Shown: one piece after another, positions 11,515 to 22,469 of the stretch
Position numbering within the stretch: position 1 is the stretch's first letter
Layout: the number at the start of each line of letters is the position of its first letter
Source of the DNA: Beta vulgaris subsp. vulgaris
Taxonomy: Eukaryota > Streptophyta > Magnoliopsida > Caryophyllales > Amaranthaceae
DNA: 64,000 bases
Direction: 5' to 3'
Assembly (NCBI RefSeq): GCF_026745355.1
Contig: NC_079205.1
Location: 44,535,397 to 44,599,396 of the forward strand
Notes under the pieces: model-generated
Seen by the model: the letters and a program-made list of their open reading frames with translations, nothing else
Database searches by the model: none
What the model was told of the DNA's origin: nothing
Position numbers and translations under genes: made by a program

Positions 11515-12263
11515 TTGTTGATGATGTGTTTATAATGTAAATATTTGTTTTCATTTCGTAAGTTCAACCAAAAAAAAATAAAAAAAAAATTTAAAAAAAA
11601 AGAGAAAGAAAAAAAAAACAAAAAAAAAATTGAGAGATGAAATAACCAATTAAAAAAAAAATGACGAGTGGCTAGGTGAAAACCCGGAAGGGCGCCTGGG
11701 CAAAAGGAGAGGACTCTATTGTCATTCATTTTTCGGAGTGGTGGCATATGAAGGGTGTTTGAAGCGGCGTTTGGGTAGGTCACTCATTGTTGAAATAAGG
11801 AGGTTGTGGTTTAGATGGTGGTAGGTTAGAAACTCTCTTGTTTTTCATCTTGGAGCCATAAGGGGAGTCGGAGGTTTCTTAAGAGGTAAGCTCTTGGTTT
11901 GATGGTGTTATTCCGAACCAAGGCTTTGTTTTGAGGAAGTAGTGTGTGAGTTGAGCTTGGGGGACTTAGGACATGTTAGCTCCCTTGCTCTTTGGTTTGT
12001 TGTGTGAGTTAGCTTGGGTGTGTTGAGGTCATTTCCACCCCAAGTTAACTATCTTTGTGGATTTTGGAGCGATAAGATGGCGAGAGTTTTGATGCGTTGA
12101 GGTTACTTCCGCTCAAACTCTAGCTAGTTGCGATTCATCAGTTATTCGCTTTTGATTGGAGTAGTGGTGTTAGGATTGATTTTTGTGTGAATTTCTCCGT
12201 GCTTTTCTTGATAGACCTTGGAGATAGATAGGAGTTAGGATTTTACTCGAGGACGAGTAAAGG

Positions 12264-12281
12264 TCTAAGCATGGGGGAATT
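12264..12281 (+). promoter_or_regulatory. 3' polypurine tract of the Athila element
   Basis: TCTAAGCATGGGGGAATT directly abuts the TG of the 3' LTR, the position of the plus-strand primer in LTR retrotransposons. Confidence 0.85.
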
Positions 12282-13601
12282 TGATATGCCATGTTCATAT
12301 GGCATTTTTCAGTACTTATTTGGCTATTTTTGTGTGGTCTTGAACATATTTTGGTATGATTTTGTACTCTTTGTCATCAATTGGTATTTGAGTTCTTTAT
12401 TTTCTTTTATGTTGATGAGAGGGTCCAATTGTAATAATGTGCTATTGAAGAAAATGTCAAGTCAACAAAGTGCATTTAAGTGGCAAGGAAACAAAGATGG
12501 GAAGAATTTGTTAATCAATTGAGGAAGCATCCAAGGAAAGAAGGAGAAATTTGTATCGGCAGCCTCCGCGGTCGCGGGGCTAGGAACCGCGGTCGCGGCG
12601 AATTTTGGAAGAAAATCACAAGAATTCTCTGTGAGCTACTCCGCGACTTCACCGCGGTCGCGGACCACCTCCGCGGTCGCGGACCTATTCTCCGCGGTCG
12701 CGGACCCCTGTAGTAAGGAAACGACGCTTCGTTTCCTCTGTTTTGCGGATTAAAACATTAGTTAGTTTTTGGTGTTGTTATTCAGTTTTTATCATCTGTT
12801 TTTTGGAGAGAGAACAATTGAAAGAAAAATAGTAGTGATTATTTTGGATTATGAGGAACTAATTTCCTAACTTGGTAAATCAATTGGAGCAACCTCTTCA
12901 TCCATTTTGTGAGTTCAATCTTTTCCTTTTATTTGCTTGAATGTTTGATGATTCTTCGTATTCTTTATGCTAGATTGTTTTGTACTTTGAGTTAATCTGA
13001 TCATTTAAGTTGTGGTTTCTTTACAATCTTTACTATCTAGATAATTGTCTGCTTTGAGATTATCTAGAATTGGTAGTTTTGTGCTCAATTGTCACATGCT
13101 TTTGGATAGTTGTGCACAAGAAGAATCATCTCATAAACTTGTGTTTGACCGCTTGTGTGAATGCAAGTTTATCCTATTGACATCTCTTAGTTGTTATTTA
13201 ATTGTTTAATTGAATCTAGAACGCTTGGACTAGGTTGTTAAACCGTTAAGGATTGGATTAGAGCGCTCGCTTAATCTTACCACTAAGTTAGAGGAGATTG
13301 AATCTGTTGATTCGCAATAGGTCATTCAAGTAATTATAGGAATTGAGTTGTTCTATGATCAAAGTTTGAATTGGTTGTTAAGATTGATTGCCAAGTATTT
13401 GTCTATTATTGATTACCGTTTGCTTAGTCTTTCTTAGTTATACTTTTAAGTGAAACCCCCCCCCCATTGTTACCACAACACACGTTTAACCTTGCCAAAC
13501 CCTTCTTCTTCGTGGATTCGAACCTTACTTCCTTATTCTACGTTTGTGTAGGGTAGTATTGATTTATTTGCGCGTTAGCCGATACGACTTAGGCTTCGCC
13601 A
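12282..13601 (+). repeat. 3' LTR of the Athila element
   Basis: 1320-bp direct repeat of 2314-3628 with the same TG...CA ends and the same CCGCGGTCGCGG block. It is followed immediately by the CCTCT target duplication (13602-13606). Differences from the 5' LTR include a longer C run near 13450 and scattered substitutions. Confidence 0.95.
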
Positions 13602-14036
13602 CCTCTTCATCCATCATGACAATATCCAGACTTATCAAACTTTCTCCTTTTTTATGATCCGTGACCTCAAATAGTCTAGAAACGCAAACCTTGATTTTCC
13701 TATTAGTTTAACGGAATCAAGTTCATGGAGAAAAGAAAAAAACAAACATGAATAATTATGTATAAAATAAATATTCTATAAATAAAATAATTAGTGAATT
13801 GCATAATACCTTTGCAATTTCGTTAACAAACTTTCATTTGATTCATGTAATGCCACCATGGTATGCTATAGGTTCAAAATTATAAATATATATTTTTATC
13901 TTTTACTAGTGGAAAAATGAAGAAGGGCTGCGTTAAAAAAGGCATGTAGGGCTGCGCTTTTTGACAGCAGCCCTTTCAGTAGCAGCCCTTCACTTTTTAA
14001 GTAGGGCTGCGGTAGAAAAGCGCAGCCCTTAAGCTA

Positions 14037-14161
14037 GAAGGGCTGCGCTAGTTAGGAAAAAGCGCAGCCCTTCTAGCCCAGAAGGGCTGCGCTAGTTTGG
14101 AAAAAGCGCAGCCCTTCTGGGCTAGAAGGGCTGCGCTTTTTCCTAACTAGCGCAGCCCTTC
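14037..14161. repeat. Perfect long palindrome in the outer CACTA subterminal region
   Basis: Arms 14037-14084 and 14114-14161 are exact reverse complements (48 bp). The 29-bp loop itself has inverted GGCTGCGCT/AGCGCAGCC ends, so nearly the whole 125 bp can fold into one hairpin. Confidence 0.9.
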
Positions 14162-14336
14162 CTACAAAAAAAAAATAATTTTTTTTTTTTTTGTCATTTT
14201 TTTACTCATAATCTCACATTTTCTGAAATTAAACAGAAGAGAAGAGAAGAGAAACGAAACGAAACGAAAATACTAAACCCAAAACAATAAAAAGAATGAA
14301 ACGAAAATGAAAAAAAGGAACAAAAACTAATATACA

Positions 14337-14512
14337 AAGAGAAGTATACAAGAAGTATACAAGAACATTAATCAAAGTAAACAAAGAGAAGTATACAAGA
14401 ATAACATTAATCAAAATAAAAAAAGAGAAGTATACAAGAATAACATTAATCAAAATAAACAAAGAGAAGTATACAAGAATAACATTCAAAACAAAGAGAA
14501 GTATACAAGAAC
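14337..14512. repeat. Tandem repeat of about 39 bp inside the outer CACTA element
   Basis: Units begin GAGAAGTATACAAGAA and contain AACATTAATCAAAA; about four to five copies are present. Further units resume at about 20198-20300, on the far side of the inner CACTA element, so that element inserted into the array. Confidence 0.85.
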
Positions 14513-15804
14513 GCACTAGTGGAAAAAACTGCTTTTGCTACTTATCAAATGCTTTGGTTGTCTAATCAACCCGAGCATTTGCGAAAATTTTAATAAAAAA
14601 AATTCACAAATGCTCGTGTTGATTAGTCAACCGGAGCATTTGATGTCAAATGCTCCGTTTGCATAATCAACACAAGCATTTGTGAATGAGTGCTCCACTA
14701 CTCAGTGCTCCCCCCAAAGGCCCAATATCTCGTCTTTCTGGTCTTATCTCCCTCCCTTAACTGGTTTCTCTTTCTCTCTCATCCCGTCTTTATCTCCTTC
14801 CATACTCAACTACCAAAACGCTAACTACTCCATTTCTACCCTCCTTCTCTCCATCTCCTTCCATTTCTACCCATTTCTAGGGTTTCCAGTTCAATTTTCA
14901 CTCGCATCTCACCCATTCTTCACAAAAACAAGTAAGTGGCTCGATTTTTTGTTTCTGTTTTTTCGATTTCTGAATTATTTTGTTCTAAAACTTGAACCCT
15001 AGAAATCGAAGAAGATTTATTTCTCCCTTACACGAGTTCCCCTGATTTTTTTTTCTCTCTTCAGATCTAGATGTCTCATCACGAGTTCTTCAGCGCCGTT
15101 CTTCAACACCGCGGTAGGAGGCGGCGGCGATGGTGGTTCTTCAGCATCGCTATCTCTCTCTCATCCTTTTGTGTGAGTTCTTCAGCACCGTTCATTCAGG
15201 TTTGTGATTTTTTTTGTAGTTGAGTGTCAACTTTGCTCATCTAACTGTAATTCAATTAATGTTGTCTGGAGGAACTCATTTTATGTTTTATTTTTCTTAG
15301 ATTCGTTATCTGTTGTTTATTTTGATTTTTTTTGTTGTTGTTGATGATCTTTTTCGATTTTGTTTTTGTCAATCTTGTAAACCCTAACTTCTAATGTTAT
15401 AGTTTCTGTGGCTGGATGAAAGTATATCTTTTTCCTTAATTTTGTAATTGTACATGTAAGGCTGTATGGTACCTAGACCCCGTATTTAGGCCCTCCTTAT
15501 GAGGAATTGGGTAATGACATTGGTAGGTCATATTGGGGGTTTTACGCGGAGTAATTCAAGGTCTGGTTGTCTTTGAAGGGGAAAGAAACCAAGAATGAGG
15601 TTTAGAGAATCTGTGGTTACAGGTTAGATTTTACTGTATGGTTAGCTTCAAGTATTATCTTAATACTTATAGCTGGATTCATGATAGATATTTGATAAGT
15701 TACAAATCAGGCTCACTCTTTGGAAAGGGGGTTCAGCATCTTTCCAAGATTAAGATCACTGAATAAATTGAAGGTTGCTTAACTGTACATAATAAAAGAA
15801 CCTC

Positions 15805-16075
15805 GTCATGCTTGCCAACATAATTCTTCTGAACCAGTAAAAACTTTCTGCAAAAAATTTGCAACAATCGATACAAACTCTTCTGGCTTTTCTTCGTGGG
15901 GCAGATGACCACAATTCTTGATTACCTCAAGCTGTGATCCAGGTATTACTCGTGAAAGCCTTTCTCAATTCCAAGACGGGACAATAAGTCGGTCGCCATC
16001 ACCCGTAATGATCAGTACTGAATCATCCAGAAAATCAGACAGATCAGTTAATTATTCTGCTACGCGAACGTACTG
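15805..16075 (-). pseudogene. Captured C-terminal fragment of an alpha/beta-hydrolase gene
   Basis: On the minus strand the sequence encodes VLIITGDGDR, then a serine/proline-tryptophan-asparagine segment, RVIPGSQLEVIKNCGHLPHE and EEFVSIVANFL, ending at a stop near 15805. This is the classic C-terminal third of plant alpha/beta-hydrolases: the strand leading to the catalytic Asp (GDxDR) and the catalytic His in NCGHLPHEEKPEEF. The catalytic Ser elbow is absent because only the end was captured. In-frame stops and an indel occur around 15960-16055, so it cannot make a working enzyme. Family membership is clear from the motifs; the exact gene is not assigned. Confidence 0.75.
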
Positions 16076-16934
16076 AAATGCTAGTTAAAGTAGTTTGCAG
16101 TAAGAATTGGAACTTGTTTCACTTTTTTCATATATCATCTCCTAGTGGTTGTCAAATTGTCACTCCATTCATTCTTTTGTAGAGTAAACATCTACCATTC
16201 TGGAATGTTCGACAACAGAGTTAACATTCCTTTTTCACAAGTTTTTCCTCCCTGCTTTCCTGTAAAGTTTTACATACTATATAGTTTCATAGCTCATTCT
16301 AATAGATTTGCTAATAGTATATTCTTTGCTAATAGGTCATGATCCCCACTTGAAATTTTATAGAAGTGCTAATGAAAGGATCCGCCTATCTGAATGGTAA
16401 CTTATAATTTGTCAGGATTTATTCTAATAGTTTTTAAATCGCGTGCCCCAGGTAGATGTGGCAAGTGGGAAAAAGCAAAAACAAAACTTAGGAATCTTAA
16501 TTTTATTTTCTGGTATAATTTTTGATTATTGGTTGGTGAATTACAATGAAAGGAAGTGGATTGTGGTTTTGTAGTTGAGACAATTTGAAATTTTGGATTC
16601 AAGATTTATACTTTATGTAGTATAATTGGTGTAATTATATGTTTGAAAATTAGGTGGCTGAGCTCAAGTGTAGTGGTGTAATGAGATGATTTTCGTGAAA
16701 GACCCTAATAGCTGAATCGTTTCGATACTCTTGTCATAGGCCGGAACTCGGGCTACGGAAGTCCAATCACGAACTATTTCATTACTATGTTACAGTAGTT
16801 GCCAAATTACTGTGACATTTTAGAATAGTATATGTGACTATTAATTCGGGATTGAGGGAGTGATTTCAAGTATGACATACTTATGTTCTCAGTTTGAAGT
16901 TTGCACTTGACTGCTTTCTGATTTGCTGTTGCAG

Positions 16935-17566
16935 TCCCCTGGCTAGATCAAAGCGAACTGCTGAAATTATCTGGGGTAACCATAAGGAGCCAATGATCCC
17001 AGATTTCGACCTGAGGGAAATAGATTTGTATTCTTTTCAAGTTGAGTTTTGTCTTCCAGTTTAAATGGATGGAGCCTTCAACAAGATAGAGTTGTCATGG
17101 TTCACTTCTTGTTGCTGATCCTGTTGATTGTGCATACTCTGTAGGGGCTCTTGAAACATGAGGGGAAGGAGAAATTTGGCACTGCATTTCGTCAATGGCA
17201 GTTAGATGTTCCGAACTTTATCATAGATGGACATTATCCTGTCAGGGAGTTGTGGGCACGTGCCAGAAGCAGTTGGGATAACATATTAAATCATCAAAGC
17301 AAGTCCGTACTTGTGGTTGCTCATCACAATGCTGTCAATCAGGCTCTTGTTGCAACAGCAATTGGTAATTTTTGTTGTTTTGTTTGATGCCTCAGATATG
17401 CATATGCATGCCTTTGTAATTCTTCTTTCCTGTCTTTTATATGATTAGGCTTGGGAACTGAGTATTTCAGAGTTTACTTGAGAGCAACTGTGGTGTTAGT
17501 GTGTTAGATTTTATTCCTCGAGCAGAGGACAAGTCTCCACACATCTGCCTTAATCGCTTAAATCAG
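16935..17566 (+). pseudogene. Captured fragment of a 2-carboxy-D-arabinitol-1-phosphatase-like (phosphoglycerate mutase family) gene, introns retained
   Basis: Three exon pieces are visible: 16935-17040 (SPLARSKRTAEIIWG, DFDLREIDLYSFQ), 17145-17364 (LLKHEGKEKFGTAFRQW, then VLVVAHHNAVNQALVATAIG) and 17449-17566 (LGTEYFRV, VLDFIPRAEDKSPHICLNRL). They are separated by introns with GT donors and AG acceptors. The family is the histidine phosphatase/phosphoglycerate mutase superfamily; the chloroplast enzyme in plants dephosphorylates a Rubisco inhibitor or related sugar phosphates. The first exons, with the RHG catalytic motif, are absent. The conserved VAHNA motif reads VAHHNA here, and exon three has an indel near 17480, so the fragment is not functional. 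Retained introns show DNA-level capture. Confidence 0.85.
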
Positions 17567-18356
17567 GTACATAAGTTATTAAGCTGTCTGTGCTGAGCAT
17601 GGAATCTGCATTATTCAGAGTATCTACTCAATATGCAAAATTTCTACATAAAGTTGCTACAGTGCTAATGCATTTAACTACCATTGATCAGTGAGTGGGC
17701 TTTGTGTTTGAAGGTCTTTATTTTCTTTGAAGGATTGTGTTTGTATTTCAGTGAAGTGATTGATGTTAAACTGCATAGATGGTCTAGAATATGTTGTAGT
17801 TTTCGTCTCATTGCTAGATGCATTTGCTGATATGATGAGAAAGTGTTTGGTAAACTACCATCCAAAACCTTCAATTGTCTCCTTTTTTTCTCTGTCCCCA
17901 CTAATCTATGAATGCCTAGATTTCGTTTTGTAAATATGATGTTTGAAAAAGGGTTGATGTTGATAGAGAGAAAAGAATTAATAGGAATGTGATCTTTTAT
18001 TTAACAACCTCAAAAAGGCATAGGTGAAGAATATTATGGGTAGAATACAAATTTCACAACGGTGACACAAACAATTACAAGGTAGATAATACTTTTGCAC
18101 TATCTTTTCATAAAAACTCACACGAACTATAATATTTGAACACGGATCTTCTCATAATATCAAACGTTCAAACTACAACTTCTCCTTTCTTATTTAATTT
18201 TTTAATCCTCGACCTTCCATTCTCTCAGGGGTTTGATTCATCGAAAAACCACCCTGTGTTGTAGACCACCCTATGCATGTAGACCACACTATGTTAAAGG
18301 TAGATAATACTTTTGCACTATCTTTTCTAATGTCTGGTAAATGTAGCTGATAAATG
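17567..18356. other. Interior of inner CACTA, no supported gene
   Basis: Probably intronic or flanking sequence carried along with the captured phosphatase fragment (a GT donor begins at 17567). A 21-bp stretch starting AGGTAGATAATAC is repeated at about 18081 and 18299. Confidence 0.5.
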
Positions 18357-18665
18357 CAATACCCTCCCCCTCCCCTCCCTCCCCTCCCTCCCCTCCACTG
18401 CCCCTGCTGCACACCTCCCTCCCCACTGCCTGCACCCCTCCACTGCCCCTACTGCACACTTCCCTCCCTCCCCTCCCTCCCCTGCTGCACACTTCCCCTC
18501 CCCTGCTGCACATCTCCCCTCCTCCACTGCCCACACCCCACTGCCCCACACCCCACTGCTCTGCACCCCTCCACTGCTGCACACCTCCCCTCCCTTCCCC
18601 TCCCCTCCCCTGCTGCAACCCTCCCCTGTTGCACACCTCCGCTCCCCTACTGCACCCCTCCCCTG
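18357..18665. repeat. C-rich minisatellite
   Basis: Irregular repeats of CCCCTCCACTGCTGCACACC and shorter CCCTC units over about 310 bp, strongly strand-asymmetric (almost no G on the plus strand). Long open frames on both strands here are low-complexity artefacts. Confidence 0.9.
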
Positions 18666-19917
18666 CCAGCACCTATTCCTGTTCCTGATCACATAACAGG
18701 CACATACCACTTACCAGCACCTGTAATATGATGCAATATGTCCCTTATGATATTTATAATGGCCCACTGCACCCAGACATTGATAAGGCATTTCCTGAGC
18801 ACGCCTCCCAACTTTATTGAATTATTGTGACACACTTGAGTGTTTTATTCATGTTGTAGGAGTAATATGATATTATCAAATGAGCCTTCAATAGGGCAAA
18901 ATCAGATGTTGTAGAAAACATATGATGGAGGCTCTGGTAAATTCAAAGATTGCATAAGTGAGGCACATGACTGTGGAAAAGCAGGTTTACTTTTAGCCAT
19001 TGCACATTGGTGAATATGTGTGTTTGTGTGCGTTTGGTGTGTGTTTGTGAACTAGTCATTGGTGAATATATCGTTTTTTTCGAGTAACTAAATGGATTTT
19101 ATTGTCCATGCATCAGATGGTTTAGGAAATGCACTTTATGAACTTGTTTCTTGTGTAAACGATGGGGTAAAGGCTACAAATCAGCAATGCACTTCAACAA
19201 GTGATTCTAGAGTTATTTCTGATAGGGACTGCATTACATAATTGGATTATTATTAACTTCACATATATGCTCCTGTTGGTGGCAGTAAACTGGTAGAACT
19301 AAAAGGGATTTATGATTGTTGTCAACTCTTATATTTGACTCTTAGTGAGTGAAAATGACTCTTATTAGTAGTTTTTCTTGCTCTTGATTAGGTCGAGGTG
19401 GTTTGGAGCGGAAAACACCTCCGCGAGGCTACATAAGCCCTGGACTTCTTTGATCGATTTTGGTGGTTTGCTTACTACAATGTTGGATCAGATGTTAACC
19501 CGGAAAGGGTGACAAAAAGAAATGAAGGAAGATCGACTAAGATCTTTTCTATGGTTATCTTTGCTGTAACTTGATCTTCTACATTCAGATTATTAGGGAG
19601 AGCTAACTCTATTGTTATCCATTAATCGGTAATTAATGTGTTCTCACTACCTCGATTAGATAAGTGAGTCTAAAGATCTTTGTCTGAGTTATGCATTTGT
19701 CTTATCTGAGTAATGCACAATACTTGAGGATGAAATGAAGTAATCTCTTTGTTATGGACTTGGAGTTAGGAGAGATGATTGGATTGCTCTTTTCTTTATA
19801 GAAAGAATTCCATTTGAAATGTTGGGTTCAGTCATAGCGGGAGTTGAACTTGTTGTGTACTGCTGGTTTGCTGCACGCATGCTAGCAGTACCTGAAAGTT
19901 TTTTTTTACTATATAAA
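18666..19917. other. Interior of inner CACTA, no recognised gene
   Basis: No long frames. 19380-19560 has moderate GC content and could be another captured fragment (reads partly as GRGGLERKTPPRGYISPGLL), but I do not recognise it. Confidence 0.4.
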
Positions 19918-21672
19918 ATACACAAATGCTCCGGTTGTTTCAGAAAACCGGAGCATTTGTTCAACAAATGCTCCGGTTTTCCTAAAAAACCGGAGCATTT
20001 GATGTATTTTACTCATATATAAAAGCTCAAATGCTCCGGTTTTTTACACAACCGGAGCATTTGAGGAAACAAATGCTCCGGTTGATAACCGGAGCATTTG
20101 TGAAATGCTCAAATGCTCGTATGACGTCTGCTACGGGTCAAATACGGAGCATTTGAGGGGTTTTTAACCGGAGCATTTGAGCTTTTTTCTACTAGTGAAC
20201 ATTAATCAAAACAAAGAGAAGTATACAAGCAAGAACATTAATCAAAACAAAGAGAAGTATACAAGAACATTAATCAAAATATATAAACAAAGAGAAGTAT
20301 ACAAGAATATAATCTGAAAAAAATATGAAAAGCAACAACGATAATGTTTAAATACATAAAACAAAACCCAAATACATAATTTAAAGGAAAAAAAAATTTC
20401 GGAAAAACTTAAAATGGCTATTTGGAGGCTTAAACGAACTCGGATGGCTTAAAAAGCCTAAATGTCACGGCATAGCGGTGAGTTTGACTCGTTGGCTCGT
20501 TCCGCTTCCGAAAAGGTATCACAATAGGCAATCGGACTCCGTCGCCATGTTTAGTGCAAATCATTTCAAGGTTTTGTCGCAAATGTTTATGGGAGTTTTT
20601 TGGAGAGAGAAGAGAGGATGAGAGAGAAGAGAGGATGAGAGAGAAGGAGGAAAGGAATAATGAGGGACGTGAGAGAGGAGAGAGAATGAGGGATAATATA
20701 TTTGACGAAATCCTCGCTCAATATTTCAAAGCCCGCGATTCCGAAATTTCAAATTTTTTCAGGAAGGGCTGCGCTTTTTTTAAAAAGCGCAGCCCTACTA
20801 AGCAGAAGGGCTGCGCTTATTTAAAAAAGCGCAGCCCTACTAGTGAAGGGCTGCGCTTTTTAAAAAAAGCGCAGCTCTTCTGCTTAGTAGGGCTGCGCTT
20901 TTTTAAATAAGCGCAGCCCTTCACTAGTAGGGCTGCGCTTTTACGAAAAGCGCAGCCCTTCCTGCGCAGCCCTTTATGTTTTTTCCCCTAGTGTTTATAT
21001 AACTCAATTTTTAAAAGTATGATTTTCAAAGATATAATTGATATTATCCCACATATAATATGCTCTTTTTATAGTTATTTTGACATGTAATTAAAATAAA
21101 GAATAAATAATACATTATTTTTCATCCAAATAAATAATTTTTTAAAATTTGTAATACTATATTGTATATGAAACTTATTTTGAAACATCTTTCGAGTACT
21201 CTCCAATGATAAAAAAATAATTATAATTTTGCAAATTTGTAACAAAAGTTATATTCAATTTACTAGCATAATAATTTAGGTTGTTTATCTAAAATCAAAA
21301 TGTAATGTTCACTTATACAAAATACCTTATTTATATTTATATCTATAGTGAACACTATGTTTTTCAAAAAATTCATAATTAAAAAAAATAACATGATGTG
21401 CTTAGATGGAGCTCTTTATAATATTCTAAGTTTGTTTTTTAAAATAAAACTCTAATTTTTTCATTATCCAAAATTCTAATATATACGTAACTTTATCGCT
21501 ATAGATTTTAGTTTTTGTTGTAACAATATATTTTACTTAATAAATTTTATTGCAATACTAAATTATTTTGGTTTAGTGGAGAAATTAAGGCTAATATGCT
21601 AAAAAATATTATGTCTAATTCAGTAAATTGGACCTATTATAAAATGCTATAATCACATGTTGTACACTATAC

Positions 21673-21751
<79 letters not shown>

Positions 21752-21763
21752 TACTATTATTAT
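21673..21763. repeat. (TTA)n microsatellite
   Basis: About 26 TTA units, then a few imperfect ones. The poly-isoleucine frame across it is not a gene. Confidence 0.95.
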
Positions 21764-22469
21764 AAAAAAAACTAAAAAAGGTCTTACCATTCATCTACTT
21801 AAATATATTTTCATGAGTGGTTCTCATTTTGAAACATATTTCAAGCACTCTCCAATTGTAAAAAATAAAAATATTTTGAATTAGGTAGCAAGAGCTATAT
21901 TCAATTTACATAATATAATAATTTAGGTTGTTTATTCAAAACTAAACGTAAATTTCTCCCTATTCAAAACTCCTTTTATATATTTAAATATGTGTAAAAC
22001 TCTATTTTTTATTATATTTAAAATTAAAATTAATGACATGACAATCCTATGTGGTACTGTCTATTCATAAGTTGTAGAACTATATTGTATATAGATCTTA
22101 TTTCGAAGCATATTTCGAGCACTATCCAATGGTACAAAAATTATAATACTCTGAATTATGTAGCAAAAGTTATACACAACTTATATTATATAATAATTTA
22201 AGTTGTCCATTCAACATTAAACTCTATTTCGCTTATCCAAAGCTCCTTATATGTATTTAAATCTACCTAGAACTCTATTTTTGTATAAAAAAATAAAAAC
22301 AAAAATTGATGACATTGCAATCCTACACTCTATTCATAAGTTGTAGAACTATATTGTATATGGATCTTAATTCGAAGCATATTTCAAGCACTATCCAATG
22401 GTAAAAAAATTATAATATTTTGAATTTCGTAGCAGAAGTTATACACAAATTACATAATAAAATAATTTA

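Larger units (their letters stand above)
11465..12281 (+). other. 3' untranslated tail of the Athila element
   Basis: No supported gene. It holds an internal polypurine-like tract, an A-rich low-complexity stretch (about 11570-11660) and a terminal polypurine tract. Minus-strand frames here are shadows of the A-rich run. Confidence 0.75.
2314..13601 (+). mobile_element. Complete Athila-type Ty3/gypsy LTR retrotransposon (11.3 kb)
   Basis: Two direct LTRs starting TGATATGCC and ending CGCCA bound the element, and the 5-bp duplication CCTCT flanks it exactly (2309-2313 and 13602-13606). Order is LTR, primer-binding site, gag, protease, reverse transcriptase, RNase H, integrase, long spacer, envelope-position ORF, polypurine tract, LTR. 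This order, the primer site TGGTGCCGTTGCCGGGG and the plant-specific ORF after integrase are hallmarks of the Athila lineage. By eye the LTRs differ at about 20-25 positions or indels, so insertion looks fairly recent. gag is open; pol and the third ORF carry frameshifts and stops, so the copy is probably not autonomous. Confidence 0.95.
14514..20197. mobile_element. Inner CACTA element carrying captured gene fragments (5.7 kb)
   Basis: Left end CACTAGTGGAAAAAA and right end (inverted: CACTAGTAGAAAAAA). Subterminal arrays of CAAATGCTCCGGTT in both orientations lie at about 14545-14700 and 19920-20185. It sits inside the 39-bp repeat array of the outer element. The right flank AAC (20198-20200) matches AAC at 14510-14512, one base away from the left terminus (an extra G at 14513). 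No transposase is recognisable; the interior holds fragments of at least two plant genes with introns, so it is a gene-capturing, non-autonomous element. Confidence 0.85.
13904..20993. mobile_element. Outer non-autonomous CACTA element with GAAGGGCTGCGC subterminal repeats
   Basis: The left end (T)ACTAGTGGAAAAA and the right end (inverted: CACTAGGGGAAAAAA) are CACTA-type termini. TTT flanks both sides (13901-13903; 20994-20996), the 3-bp duplication expected of CACTA. Many direct and inverted copies of GAAGGGCTGCGC with A/T spacers lie inside each end (13918-14162 and 20764-20970), matching the subterminal transposase-binding arrays of this superfamily. The first base of the left terminus is T instead of C. 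No transposase is visible. Without the nested element it would be about 1.4 kb. Confidence 0.85.

Noticed and set aside
13601..13620. ACCTCTTCATCCAT at the Athila 3' flank also occurs inside the LTR (near 2931)
   Set aside because: The 5-bp duplication CCTCT and LTR ends are consistent; the 14-bp match is probably chance and does not change the boundary.
13918..14162. Regularly spaced GAAGGGCTGCGC repeats, superficially array-like
   Set aside because: They occur in both orientations next to CACTA termini and are subterminal transposon repeats, not CRISPR.
18289..18731. Several 60-127-codon frames on both strands
   Set aside because: All are translations of the C-rich minisatellite in different frames.
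21657..21884. 75-codon frame rich in isoleucine
   Set aside because: Translation of the TTA microsatellite.
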